Virus record (IMG/VR): IMGVR_UViG_3300022689_000116
Coordinates: 16,710-80,709 of that record
DNA from: a virus
Strand: one strand, 5' to 3'
DNA length: 64,000 nucleotides
Below the pieces are notes generated by a model. It ran no database searches. It had not been told where the DNA came from and was given only the letters and a program-made list of their open reading frames with translations. The first letter of the stretch is position 1, and each line of letters begins with the position of its first letter. This document shows positions 36,928-43,750 of this stretch, in pieces. A program made the translations under genes and the position numbers.

Positions 36928-37430
36928 TTCGTTTTTAAGTTGTTAATAATAGATTCTTTAATACTGTTAAATCCAGGTTTAACATTTTCAGTAGGATTAA
37001 ATACTTTATCTTTAATACCTTGTTTAACAATATCAACAAATTGTTCTAAAGTTATTGTTTTAAGATAATCAGATTGATCACCAATACTAAAAGTCTCAAC
37101 TTCACCTTCTTTATTGTCAACTACCATAGCATAAATAAGATTAGCTTTAACACCTTTATCAACTACAAAAATATACTGTTCAAGAGTTTTACCCTTAGAG
37201 TAAATGATAATATGATCATAACGAGTATTACCATCAAGACCATCTTCTTCTTGATAATATTCTTCACTGTCCAAACTATCTATTTCACCAAGTTGTAATC
37301 TACACACACTATTGAGTGGTATTTTAACTTGTTTACAAATATTTGTAGCAAGATTACCAGGACTAAAAGGTATAATTAATTTATTAGCTTCTTTGTCAAT
37401 AGTAGTAATATTAATAATTTTTGCTTTCAT
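36924..37430 (-). CDS. Hypothetical protein, 168 aa
   Basis: Starts MKAKIINITTIDKEANKL; acidic, with an EEYYQEEDGLDG stretch. The C-terminus is helical (NSIKESIINNLKTK). No motif was recognised. It overlaps the coiled-coil gene by four bases and is probably coupled with it. Confidence 0.55.
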   Translation of the reverse strand: MKAKIINITTIDKEANKLIIPFSPGNLATNICKQVKIPLNSVCRLQLGEIDSLDSEEYYQEEDGLDGNTRYDHIIIYSKGKTLEQYIFVVDKGVKANLIYAMVVDNKEGEVETFSIGDQSDYLKTITLEQFVDIVKQGIKDKVFNPTENVKPGFNSIKESIINNLKTK

Positions 37431-37473
37431 AATATTATTTGATTAATTGTTATTATTATTTTCAAAAAGTTCA

Positions 37474-37734
37474 TTACATATAAGCTTTTAAATGTTCATT
37501 ATTAGTATCAACTTCTTTAGCTAATCTAAGAAGCTCATCTTTGGCTATAAATAGATTACCAGCAGCATGGACAGCATTACTCATTACATCTGACCACTTA
37601 TAAACTGAAATAAATACACTACCATAACTATTTACTTCTATGGCAACATAATATTTATTAGATGTCATAGCTCGATCTATATCTTCCTTTTGAAGATTAT
37701 CGAGAACTTCTTTTAAATTATTTTCTGTTATCAT
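37474..37734 (-). CDS. Hypothetical protein, 86 aa
   Basis: Starts MITENNLKEVLDNLQKED. A strand-rich centre (YYVAIEVNSYGSVFISVYKW) lies between helices. No motif was recognised. It sits 43 bases from the next gene downstream. Confidence 0.55.
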   Translation of the reverse strand: MITENNLKEVLDNLQKEDIDRAMTSNKYYVAIEVNSYGSVFISVYKWSDVMSNAVHAAGNLFIAKDELLRLAKEVDTNNEHLKAYM

Positions 37735-37774
37735 AATATTATTTATTATTTAGTTCATAATTATTAATAATAGT

Positions 37775-38192
37775 TTAAATATAATTAGCTTTATCTTTAT
37801 AAGTTTTAAGTAATTCTTCATAATCATTAATAATAGTTTCAATATAATTAGCTCTAGCCTCATAAGCTTTAAGTAATTTTTTAGGAGTTTTAGCATCACG
37901 TATGTCATCGTATGTATGATGAAACAAGCAGTAATTATCATCAATGTAATCATAATCACTATTATTAAAATGATTATGAATACAACTATCACAATTTACA
38001 TTAACAGCTATACACAATTTACAATTACGAGAATTACCAAATCCTGTTAGATCATCAAGGACATAATTGGTTATTTTTTTATCAAAAACTAACATATTCA
38101 TATCATAAATTGACATAATTATATCACTATGTGTTACTTCACGATATCTTTCAACCAAACTTTTCGCTTCTTTAAGATTTTTTTATTTCCAT
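37775..38192 (-). CDS. Cys-rich hypothetical, paralogue 2, with a frameshift near the start
   Basis: The in-frame part from a TTG at 38158 gives 127 residues with LTGFGNSRNCKLC and VNCDSC, paralogous to the gene at 34853. Alignment with that paralogue places the true start at the ATG at 38192, one base out of frame: after ATG GAA ATA there is a run of seven A (38178-38184). Removing one A would give MEIKNLKEAKSLVERYR, matching MVENLEEAKKLVKLYR in the paralogue. So it is a broken gene, a sequencing or assembly error, or a slippage-controlled start. The rest is intact. Confidence 0.6.
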
Positions 38193-38307
38193 AATATTAA
38201 TTTTTATTGTTTGAGAATCGTTAAGACCTAAACCTTCATTACGAAGATCAACTAAACTAAGAGTTTAATTTGCACAATAAAAAAAAAGATATAATACTGT
38301 TGGATAT

Positions 38308-38354
38308 AAGAGGGCAAACTATAGTATTAATACAACTATCAGATTTGCCCTCTT
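38308..38354. terminator. Hairpin with 11-bp perfect stem, terminator-like
   Basis: AAGAGGGCAAA pairs perfectly with TTTGCCCTCTT around a 25-base loop that can pair further (TATAGT with ACTAT). A short T-run follows on the plus strand; on the minus strand the run is weak. It lies between 37775-38192 and 38411 on the minus strand and may separate two transcripts. Confidence 0.55.
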
Positions 38355-38410
38355 TTCTATTTAAATCATTCTATTTAAATTATTCTAGTATATTGATTAG
38401 TTATACTATT

Positions 38411-38722
38411 TTAAGGTGGATGTCTACTACTATCCGAATTAAAAGACTTAACAATAGCTACCCTAATTTGTAGAGTAACTTGTTCTGGATGATCGTCATC
38501 ATCCTCATCATCAAGAAAATCTTCATCACATTTATAATCATAAAAATTATCATAATTATTAATGTAACTATCGAAACTAGTATCATATTCTTCTTGAACG
38601 GTATCATCAATAACCATCAAATCTTTTTCAACTATTTCATTAATAGGTTTATCAATAGCTTTCATAAGACTAAGAAAAACAAAACCTCCACCAACATATT
38701 CGAGATAATTAAAGTTATCCAT
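38411..38722 (-). CDS. Acidic hypothetical protein, 103 aa
   Basis: The protein is strongly acidic, with a run of Asp/Glu (EDFLDDEDDDDHPE) near residues 67-80. It starts MDNFNYLEYVGGGFVFLSLM. Acidic small early proteins may mimic DNA, which is only a speculation here. Function unknown. Confidence 0.5.
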   Translation of the reverse strand: MDNFNYLEYVGGGFVFLSLMKAIDKPINEIVEKDLMVIDDTVQEEYDTSFDSYINNYDNFYDYKCDEDFLDDEDDDDHPEQVTLQIRVAIVKSFNSDSSRHPP

Positions 38723-38742
38723 AATTGTTGGTTTAAATTAGT

Positions 38743-38991
38743 TTAGTTAATTATTTTAACATCTTTAAGATAAATACCCCATTCAATACTAATTTTATGC
38801 CACACCATACTATCCCAGTAAAAAGGTGCATAAACATATTTAGAAGGATCTTTTTCTTTAAGAAATTTATTAAGAGAAAGCCTGTTATAATGACCATTGT
38901 AATAATTAATCACGTATTTACCAGCGACACCATGTTTTCTAAGAAGATCAAAGAAATCACGTTTAACTTGAAGTTTAGTTTTAACTTGCAT
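38743..38991 (-). CDS. Small hypothetical protein, tandem paralogue A (82 aa)
   Basis: Shares a pattern with the adjacent gene at 38995: a helical start, then FLKEKDPSKYVYAPFYW and VWHKISIEW, against FLNKVAPDRYITDGFAW and IWVNLHNEW. The two probably arose by tandem duplication and diverged strongly. Function unknown. The genes are 3 bases apart. Confidence 0.55.
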   Translation of the reverse strand: MQVKTKLQVKRDFFDLLRKHGVAGKYVINYYNGHYNRLSLNKFLKEKDPSKYVYAPFYWDSMVWHKISIEWGIYLKDVKIIN

Positions 38992-38994
38992 AAC

Positions 38995-39255
38995 TTAACT
39001 ATTAGATTTAATATTATTTAACGTATGTATTCTTTTAACCCATTCATTATGTAAATTCACCCATATACGAGCATCATATTGCCAAGCGAAACCATCAGTA
39101 ATATATCTATCAGGTGCAACCTTGTTAAGAAAACGATCAAAAGACTCAATAGTAGTATTAATACTACCTTTAGATGAATTATCTCTTGCAAATGTTAAAA
39201 TGTATAACATTAAAACATCTTGTTCAATAAGGAAATTTAAAAATTGTTTTTTCAT
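38995..39255 (-). CDS. Small hypothetical protein, tandem paralogue B (86 aa)
   Basis: Starts MKKQFLNFLIEQDVLMLY and carries the FL..xxPDRY...FxW...xW...EW pattern shared with the gene at 38743. It is the first gene after a 635-base stretch with no clear minus-strand gene, so it may start its own transcript. Confidence 0.55.
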   Translation of the reverse strand: MKKQFLNFLIEQDVLMLYILTFARDNSSKGSINTTIESFDRFLNKVAPDRYITDGFAWQYDARIWVNLHNEWVKRIHTLNNIKSNS

Positions 39256-39294
39256 TGGTTGTTTATTTTAATTAATAATAGTAATTCTATTTAA

Positions 39295-39402
39295 AACAAT
39301 CCTGCCTAAAGCATTAATTATAATATCTCCAATACAGGTATGTTTTATAAGGACTGCTTACGTCAAACATACTATACTATAATTATTTCCAGCAGGATTG
39401 TT
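39295..39402. ncRNA. Candidate structured RNA with three nested helices
   Basis: Three perfect inverted repeats nest symmetrically: AACAATCCTGC (39295-39305) with GCAGGATTGTT (39392-39402), TAATTATA (39315-39322) with TATAATTA (39378-39385), and GTATGTTT (39338-39345) with AAACATAC (39365-39372), closing a 19-base loop TATAAGGACTGCTTACGTC. The strand of transcription is not known. It resembles no family I recognise. Confidence 0.5.
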
Positions 39403-39576
39403 AAAATTATGATTTATCATACAGTAATATTTCATCTTATAAAAGACTACTTTACAGGTTTCAAAATCATAATTAATATTGTTTTTATCATTATCATTTC
39501 TATTGTTCTAATCATTTGTATAATTAGAATGTATTGTGAAATCAAATATAAATAACTTATCGGAATAAACCAAACC

Positions 39577-39860
39577 TTAATGCTATTAATGATGTAAACG
39601 GGTGTCAATAGCGGTAAAAAAAGGGAGTTGTAAGGTTAATAATGGACTATTTTAATGAGTTTGGATATGATTATTGTTGGAGAATGTTTATGATGAAGGT
39701 TATTTACTTTATAAGTATGAGGATAACGAGAGATGTTGGGATTAATGATAGTAGAGAGAGCGAGGGAATCACCCGCTCGTTCTCTACTACTAACACCAAT
39801 TCACAACCAACAAAACTAACATTAATCTAAGACTAACATCATTACGTCTTATAGCATTAA
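39577..39860. repeat. Inverted-repeat-bounded block with internal GC-rich hairpin
   Basis: The left end TTAATGCTAT-TAATGATGT (39577-39595) pairs with ACATCATTA (39836-39844) and ATAGCATTAA (39851-39860), with a 6-base bulge. Inside, AGTAGAGA (39750-39757) pairs with TCTCTACT (39781-39788), and CGAG with CTCG nearer the loop. This could be one long folded RNA or a small palindromic element. Confidence 0.45.
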
Positions 39861-39890
39861 TCTAAGAGTACAACCCTAAGACTTATACTA

Positions 39891-40097
39891 TTAAGACTTT
39901 CGTTTTTTATACTTTTTTTCTCCAACATGAAATTCATTGTTAATCATATTAAGAGAATAAGTTGTAATAACAATTACATCATTCTCATAATTCTCAACAA
40001 AAGCAATATTACATGTATTAACACCTTTCCAACATTTAACTGGATTAGTCTTACCATCTAACATAGCAATCTCACATAAAACATTAAAATCATCCAT
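39891..40097 (-). CDS. Small hypothetical protein, 68 aa
   Basis: Starts MDDFNVLCEIAMLDGKTNP and ends in a very basic tail (KKYKKRKS). Strand-rich centre. No function recognised. Confidence 0.5.
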   Translation of the reverse strand: MDDFNVLCEIAMLDGKTNPVKCWKGVNTCNIAFVENYENDVIVITTYSLNMINNEFHVGEKKYKKRKS

Positions 40098-40156
40098 TTC
40101 ATTATTATTTATATTAATACTCGAATAACTTCTGAACTAAAACTATAATCAATATT

Positions 40157-40200
40157 ATAAAAAAAGCAATAGCTCCAGATTTAACTCCAGAACTATTGCT
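40157..40200 (-). terminator. Minus-strand terminator after the two-TM gene
   Basis: AGCAATAGTTC pairs with GAGCTATTGCT (one G-U pair), followed on the minus strand by a run of seven T. It follows the gene at 40213-40413 directly. Confidence 0.8.
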
Positions 40201-40212
40201 AATGTTATCCAA

Positions 40213-40413
40213 TCAAGATTTAATCTTATTGACCACCATAACGAAAAACGCTATTGCTGTTAAGCAAACTACTAATAGTACACTTACTATTTGTAACTGA
40301 TGTAAAACTAAACCACTTGAAACCCCTTTCACCAGGATAACATTTATTATTATGAACGTAAACGTTATTATTAACGTTAATACTAATTTCAAAATACTTC
40401 TAAACTCTTTCAT
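40213..40413 (-). CDS. Small two-transmembrane protein, possible holin
   Basis: The 66-residue protein has two hydrophobic segments: about residues 8-30 (LKLVLTLIITFTFIIINVIL) and about 43-62 (VSVLLVVCLTAIAFFVMVV), with a basic N-terminus (MKEFR) and C-terminus (NKIKS). Size and topology resemble class II holins, but any small membrane protein would look alike and it is not beside a lysin gene. It has its own terminator. Confidence 0.5.
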   Translation of the reverse strand: MKEFRSILKLVLTLIITFTFIIINVILVKGVSSGLVLHQLQIVSVLLVVCLTAIAFFVMVVNKIKS

Positions 40414-40514
40414 AATATTAATTATTGGTTAACCTAAATCATTATGATTTAACGCACGACTTTCACGCCTTAATAACCTATAATTATTTGAACTAAGAAC
40501 ATTATTAAACATAT

Positions 40515-40547
40515 AAAAAAGGTAGCACCATTACTGATACTACCTTT
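40515..40547. terminator. Terminator after the second VQSTGKK gene
   Basis: AAAGGTAG pairs with CTACCTTT around a 14-base region; a T-run follows on the minus strand. It ends the transcript of the gene at 40553-41056. Confidence 0.75.
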
Positions 40548-40552
40548 ATTAT

Positions 40553-41056
40553 TTATTCTTTTTCTCCTGTGTTACGCTGTTTATCTTCAGTTTCTTCAAA
40601 TCCCAAAATATAAACAGTAACTTCACTGCCAAAAACTTCTTTCTTAAAACTAGCAATCTCTCCAGCTTCATTTTTAGCAGGTAAAAAAACAAGATGTTTA
40701 TCATCTATTTCAATACCCATTTCTTCAACCAATTTACGAGTAGTAGTACAGATATTACCATCTGTAAATTCATTAGTTTTAGAAATTTTTGAGCTTTTTG
40801 GATATTCAATTTCACCTTCTTCATTTTCAACAGCAACAGAAGCAAAAATACCAATAAAAACATTTTCTTCCTCTTCGTCATAAACAGGTGCAACCCCATA
40901 AGAAATATGCTCATTAGCACCTAACAATTTCTTTAAATTGTCGCTAATTTTCATTCGATTATTTGCACTTAAAAAACGCAAACTTTCACGAGTATCAACA
41001 TTACTCGTTTTCTTTCCAGTACTTTGTACAGCAAACATTTTTGAATAATCTTTCAT
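40553..41056 (-). CDS. VQSTGKK protein, paralogue 2 (167 aa)
   Basis: I start at the ATG at 41056 (MKDYSKMFAVQSTGKK) rather than the longer reading from 41110, because it places the VQSTGKK motif near the N-terminus as in the paralogue at 26067 and has an A/T-rich leader. After the motif comes RMKISDNLKKLLGANEH, the same AbrB-like place as KVKINEATSRLLGVAPG in the paralogue. The C-terminus is highly charged. The gene has its own terminator. Function unknown; DNA or RNA binding is possible. Confidence 0.6.
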   Translation of the reverse strand: MKDYSKMFAVQSTGKKTSNVDTRESLRFLSANNRMKISDNLKKLLGANEHISYGVAPVYDEEEENVFIGIFASVAVENEEGEIEYPKSSKISKTNEFTDGNICTTTRKLVEEMGIEIDDKHLVFLPAKNEAGEIASFKKEVFGSEVTVYILGFEETEDKQRNTGEKE

Positions 41057-41193
41057 AACTTTAATCATTTTAATTAATATTAGTAATAAAATTGTAAATT
41101 CCACGCACAAAAATATCTATTTGAATAGTACTATTTTTTGTATGGGGATACTTAATACTTATAACTAAGCAGTTGTTTTTTGATCAGGTGGTT

Positions 41194-41296
41194 CACTCCC
41201 GCACTCATATACATCATTTTTCCCGTTTGCCCTATCTCGTCTACTCCCATCTACTCTACCTCTCGCTCTCCTTCACACTCTATCTCCAGTCCTATT
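41194..41296. other. Strand-asymmetric pyrimidine-rich tract
   Basis: The plus strand is nearly all C and T in stretches such as CTACTCCCATCTACTCTACC, with GC content clearly above its surroundings. The minus strand is therefore purine-rich (GGAG and GAGAG motifs). Nothing around codes for protein. Confidence 0.6.
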
Positions 41297-41432
41297 ACAA
41301 AAACTATAATACTTCCAAATCATTATTAAAATGAAATCCTTTAACAAAACTATCAACACGTATATAATAAAAAAAGGGTACGGGGTTATTAAAATCACTA
41401 TAAGAAGCCCGGGTATAAATATGGAAACTATT

Positions 41433-41472
41433 AGAGAAAAGAAACCCCTAATAACATTTCTATCATTAGGGG
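41433..41472 (-). terminator. Minus-strand terminator after the 120-aa gene
   Basis: CCCCTAAT (41445-41452) pairs perfectly with ATTAGGGG (41465-41472) around a 12-base loop; on the minus strand TTTCTTTTCTC follows. It lies 110 bases beyond the gene at 41583-41945. Confidence 0.7.
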
Positions 41473-41582
41473 AATCTCATGGAAAACAAACACCAAGTAA
41501 TCAACCAGAAAAAGAAGCAGGAAAAGAAGCAGAAAAAGTAATACGAGTTACAGTAATATGAGTAATAAAATCCTCGCCAGTA

Positions 41583-41945
41583 TTATTTTTTTAAATCGCC
41601 CATTACACCACGTTTGACACGATCATAAACTCTATCTTCACAAGCATTTATAAATTCATTCAAACCATTTATCATACGTTCATTAAATTCAGAAGGGAAA
41701 ATGGTAGGAAAATCCCAACATAAATCTTTATTAATATCACTCTTTCTAGGAATACTTGTTTTCCACATATCACCATGTCCATCAAGCATCACTTTAAGAT
41801 TAACACAAGCATCTTCAGTATCTCTCCACACATTAACAATTACAGCAGGTAATTCATCAACTACATTACAATGATTAATTCTCATATAATTTTTATCATC
41901 ATCTGTAGTAGTGTAAATAACAATTCTTCCAATAGTAGGTTTCAT
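41583..41945 (-). CDS. Conserved phage hypothetical, 120 aa
   Basis: Starts MKPTIGRIVIYTTTDDD and has LPAVIVNVWRDTED, then VNLKVMLDGHGDMWKTSI. This pattern (GRIV-Y...PAVIV-VW...VNL-V-LDG) is common in small phage proteins of unknown role. The ATG has the TTTAAAATT leader. It is followed by its own terminator. Confidence 0.6.
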   Translation of the reverse strand: MKPTIGRIVIYTTTDDDKNYMRINHCNVVDELPAVIVNVWRDTEDACVNLKVMLDGHGDMWKTSIPRKSDINKDLCWDFPTIFPSEFNERMINGLNEFINACEDRVYDRVKRGVMGDLKK

Positions 41946-42010
41946 AATTTTAAATTTTAATTTGTTTATAATTGATTTTATAACTTGTTTAAGTATTGTA
42001 ACTAATTGTA

Positions 42011-42034
42011 CGATTTCCCTGTAGATTAGAAGGA
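42011..42034 (-). repeat. Dispersed motif, copy G
   Basis: On the minus strand it reads TTCTAATCTACAGGGAAATCG in two parts (CCTTCTAATC and TACAGGGAAATCG). It lies in the gap between the genes at 41945 and 42051. Confidence 0.6.
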
Positions 42035-42050
42035 TATGAAACGGTTTTGA

Positions 42051-42230
42051 TTAACTGTTATTAACACTAACTAAATCACCAACTTTCACATATTTATAAT
42101 CATGTTGTATAATAGTTCCATCTTCTTTTAAAATAACAGCATTAAGATTATCATTAAAATTAACAAAACTATGAAGGTAGCCATTATTAGCTTCACCTTG
42201 TTTATAATAAATTACTTTAAGCATTTTCAT
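42051..42230 (-). CDS. Small hypothetical protein, 59 aa
   Basis: I choose the ATG at 42230 (MKMLKVIYYKQGEANN), one base after the upstream stop; an upstream in-frame reading overlaps the next gene. Strand-rich and basic. Function unknown. Confidence 0.5.
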   Translation of the reverse strand: MKMLKVIYYKQGEANNGYLHSFVNFNDNLNAVILKEDGTIIQHDYKYVKVGDLVSVNNS

Positions 42231-42231
42231 A

Positions 42232-42414
42232 TTAATAAATAATAGAAGTTTTAGAAGATTGATAATGTGTAGTATAAGTATTATCAAGAATATCTATAAA
42301 ACTATCCATGAGTGGTTTGGAATCTCCTTTTTTACAGGGAAATTGAACAATACGTTCAACACGTTTATTAGTAGTATTACGTTTTGATTTAATAATATTA
42401 AAAGAACCTTTCAT
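42232..42414 (-). CDS. Small hypothetical protein, 60 aa
   Basis: Starts MKGSFNIIKSKRNTTNKRV, basic and Ser/Thr/Asn-rich. It contains copy H of the dispersed motif, read in reverse as QFPCKKGD. Function unknown. Confidence 0.45.
   Translation of the reverse strand: MKGSFNIIKSKRNTTNKRVERIVQFPCKKGDSKPLMDSFIDILDNTYTTHYQSSKTSIIY
42323..42345 (+). repeat. Dispersed motif, copy H
   Basis: It contains CCTTTTTTACAGGGAAATTG within the gene at 42232-42414 (minus strand). The 3' half is identical to copy B and F. Confidence 0.5.
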
Positions 42415-42418
42415 ATTG

Positions 42419-42604
42419 TTATATTGTTATATTATTTATCAATATATAGTCTTTGGAAAAATTATCAGGATGTATAGGATAAAGATCATTTGGAGAAAAC
42501 TTATAATGATTATTTATAAATTTATTATTTTCACTAGGTTTATCACTAAGTTTAAAACTATTGATACTTTTGTTAAACATTGTGTTAAATATTGATAAAA
42601 TCAT
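42419..42604 (-). CDS. Small hypothetical protein, 61 aa; first gene of the minus-strand block
   Basis: Starts MILSIFNTMFNKSINSFKL, Asn/Ser/Lys-rich. An AAGGAG sequence lies about 30 bases before the ATG, too far to be a standard ribosome site. As the most promoter-proximal gene it would be expressed earliest. Function unknown. Confidence 0.45.
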   Translation of the reverse strand: MILSIFNTMFNKSINSFKLSDKPSENNKFINNHYKFSPNDLYPIHPDNFSKDYILINNITI

Positions 42605-43105
42605 TATGATCTTTATTTTGTGCGTCCGTCACTCCTTAATAGTTGTTATAAGAGAGTACAATATACGGCAATTTTTTAAATTTCCAAATTTTTTATCACT
42701 TTTTTATCACTTTTTTTTTATGAATTATATAATTATTAATTTTAATATTTTAATCATCAATTTTACACTATTTATACTCTTTGACTATGAGGATTTTTTC
42801 GTTTTGTACTAGTAGAATAATTAATGGTTGAAACATTTGTTTAAGTAACTCTACGAGCCACTCCCAAATTTTTGGTTTATCATTATCGTTATAATTATTA
42901 AAAGGTTTTATAGTAACAATGTGTCAATTAACGTTTTTAACACTATTGTTTATTATATAGTTTAAAAATATTACAACTTTAAATTATTTTTACTAATAAT
43001 TGCATTTTATTGACTAATTATTTGGATAAGTTAAACTATCACTATATATTTATTCCATCGAAACCAAACAAGTGTTTAACAAATAATGTAAATAAAGTTG
43101 ATGTT
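42605..43105. other. Divergent non-coding control region
   Basis: This 501-base stretch separates the leftward early block from the rightward late block, so it should hold promoters for both. It is very AT-rich, with a direct repeat TTTTTTATCAC twice in tandem near 42690-42712 and a long T-run after it. No gene on either strand is convincing: the + strand ORF at 42561-42812 and the upstream extension of the gene at 43106 are low-complexity. Confidence 0.6.
42659..42687 (-). promoter_or_regulatory. Candidate early promoter for the minus-strand block
   Basis: On the minus strand TTG (42687-42685) is followed after 19 bases by TATATTG (42665-42659), close to the Bacteroidetes -33 TTG / -7 TAnnTTTG pattern. 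It lies about 55 bases before the first gene of the block. Confidence 0.35.
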
Positions 43106-43750
43106 ATGGAAAACAAGAAAATTGAAGTTGATTTAACCAAAGTTAGAGATCATAATCCAGCAGGTGATAATCTTTATCAAGAATTATTTAAAGTATTGGA
43201 TGTTGATAAAGCAGTAAGTAACCTTAATACTAAAGGTAAAGAAATTTTTGATAAAACAAAAGATGGTAATAGACCTGCTAAAACAACCATTAATTATTTA
43301 CCTTCTGCTTTCGCTGTTATACTTGAAGGTGTTGGTTATTGTAAGATACTTGATCTTATCCATCAGGACCCAAAACAAGTTTTTAAGAATGTACAGTTTA
43401 TATTTAGAATTGCTGCTTATGGTAGTAGTACTAATCCTATTTATAATATTGGAGATTTAATTGATATTCGTAGTACTGATGCTGTTTCTTATAGACCTAT
43501 GTTTTATAATAAGAATAGTATTTTAAAATGGCAAAACTATTTTAGAAATAATAAAGAATTAGTTAGAGCTAGTGCTATTAGTGATAAAAATAGGTTTCAT
43601 GGTAAAGTTATTCTTCCTGGTGATATTGAACCAAAAGGTGATATTGGAGCAAAAGGTGATAAAAAGTTATTTACTGGTCAAGAAACTGTTGAAGTTACAG
43701 AATATTTTCTAACCGAAGATCATAACATATTTGGAGTATATGGAATATAA
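43106..43750 (+). CDS. Conserved crAss-like hypothetical, 214 aa
   Basis: I choose the ATG at 43106 (MENKKIEVDLTKVRDHNP) over an upstream in-frame ATG at 43010 because the extra N-terminus is Asn/Tyr-rich low complexity. It has a FRIAAYGSSTNPIYNIGD segment and a C-terminal KGDIGAKGDKK stretch. No motif was recognised. It is the first gene of the rightward block and overlaps the next gene by 20 bases. Confidence 0.6.
   Translation: MENKKIEVDLTKVRDHNPAGDNLYQELFKVLDVDKAVSNLNTKGKEIFDKTKDGNRPAKTTINYLPSAFAVILEGVGYCKILDLIHQDPKQVFKNVQFIFRIAAYGSSTNPIYNIGDLIDIRSTDAVSYRPMFYNKNSILKWQNYFRNNKELVRASAISDKNRFHGKVILPGDIEPKGDIGAKGDKKLFTGQETVEVTEYFLTEDHNIFGVYGI

Larger units (their letters stand above)
39256..39890. 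other. Non-coding, structure-rich gap of 635 bases
   Basis: No convincing gene is seen. Two plus-strand ORFs (39340-39555 and 39642-39830) are against the direction of the block; the first encodes a hydrophobic stretch, the second overlaps a strong hairpin, and I do not support either. The stretch holds a nested-helix RNA candidate (39295-39402), an inverted-repeat-bounded block (39577-39860), a GC-rich hairpin (39750-39788), and a 13-base direct repeat CATTAATCTAAGA at 39820 and 39855. Confidence 0.6.
41057..41582. other. 526-base gap with palindrome, pyrimidine-rich tract and terminator
   Basis: No supported gene. A 12-base palindrome AATAGTACTATT is at 41124-41135. A pyrimidine-rich stretch on the plus strand runs about 41194-41296. 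A terminator for the minus strand is at 41433-41472. A plus-strand ORF at 41331-41561 contains that terminator and I do not accept it as a gene. Confidence 0.6.

Noticed and set aside
39340-39555. Plus-strand ORF with a hydrophobic segment
   Set aside because: It overlaps the nested RNA structure and is against neighbouring genes; the hydrophobic run is expected from AT-rich sequence (Ile/Phe/Leu codons). A shorter version from 39409 cannot be fully excluded.
39642-39830. Plus-strand ORF of 62 aa
   Set aside because: It overlaps the strong hairpin at 39750-39788 and the inverted-repeat block, and has no recognised pattern.
41331-41561. Plus-strand ORF of 76 aa
   Set aside because: It runs against the direction of the block, contains a perfect terminator hairpin for the minus strand, has no coding-like leader and no homologue-like pattern.
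42561-42812. Plus-strand ORF of 83 aa in the divergent control region
   Set aside because: Very rich in Phe/Ile/Leu/Asn from T-rich DNA; it overlaps the first gene of the minus-strand block and its promoter.
43010-43105. N-terminal extension of the first rightward gene
   Set aside because: Low-complexity, and the internal ATG at 43106 gives a sensible start; the extra 32 residues show no domain.
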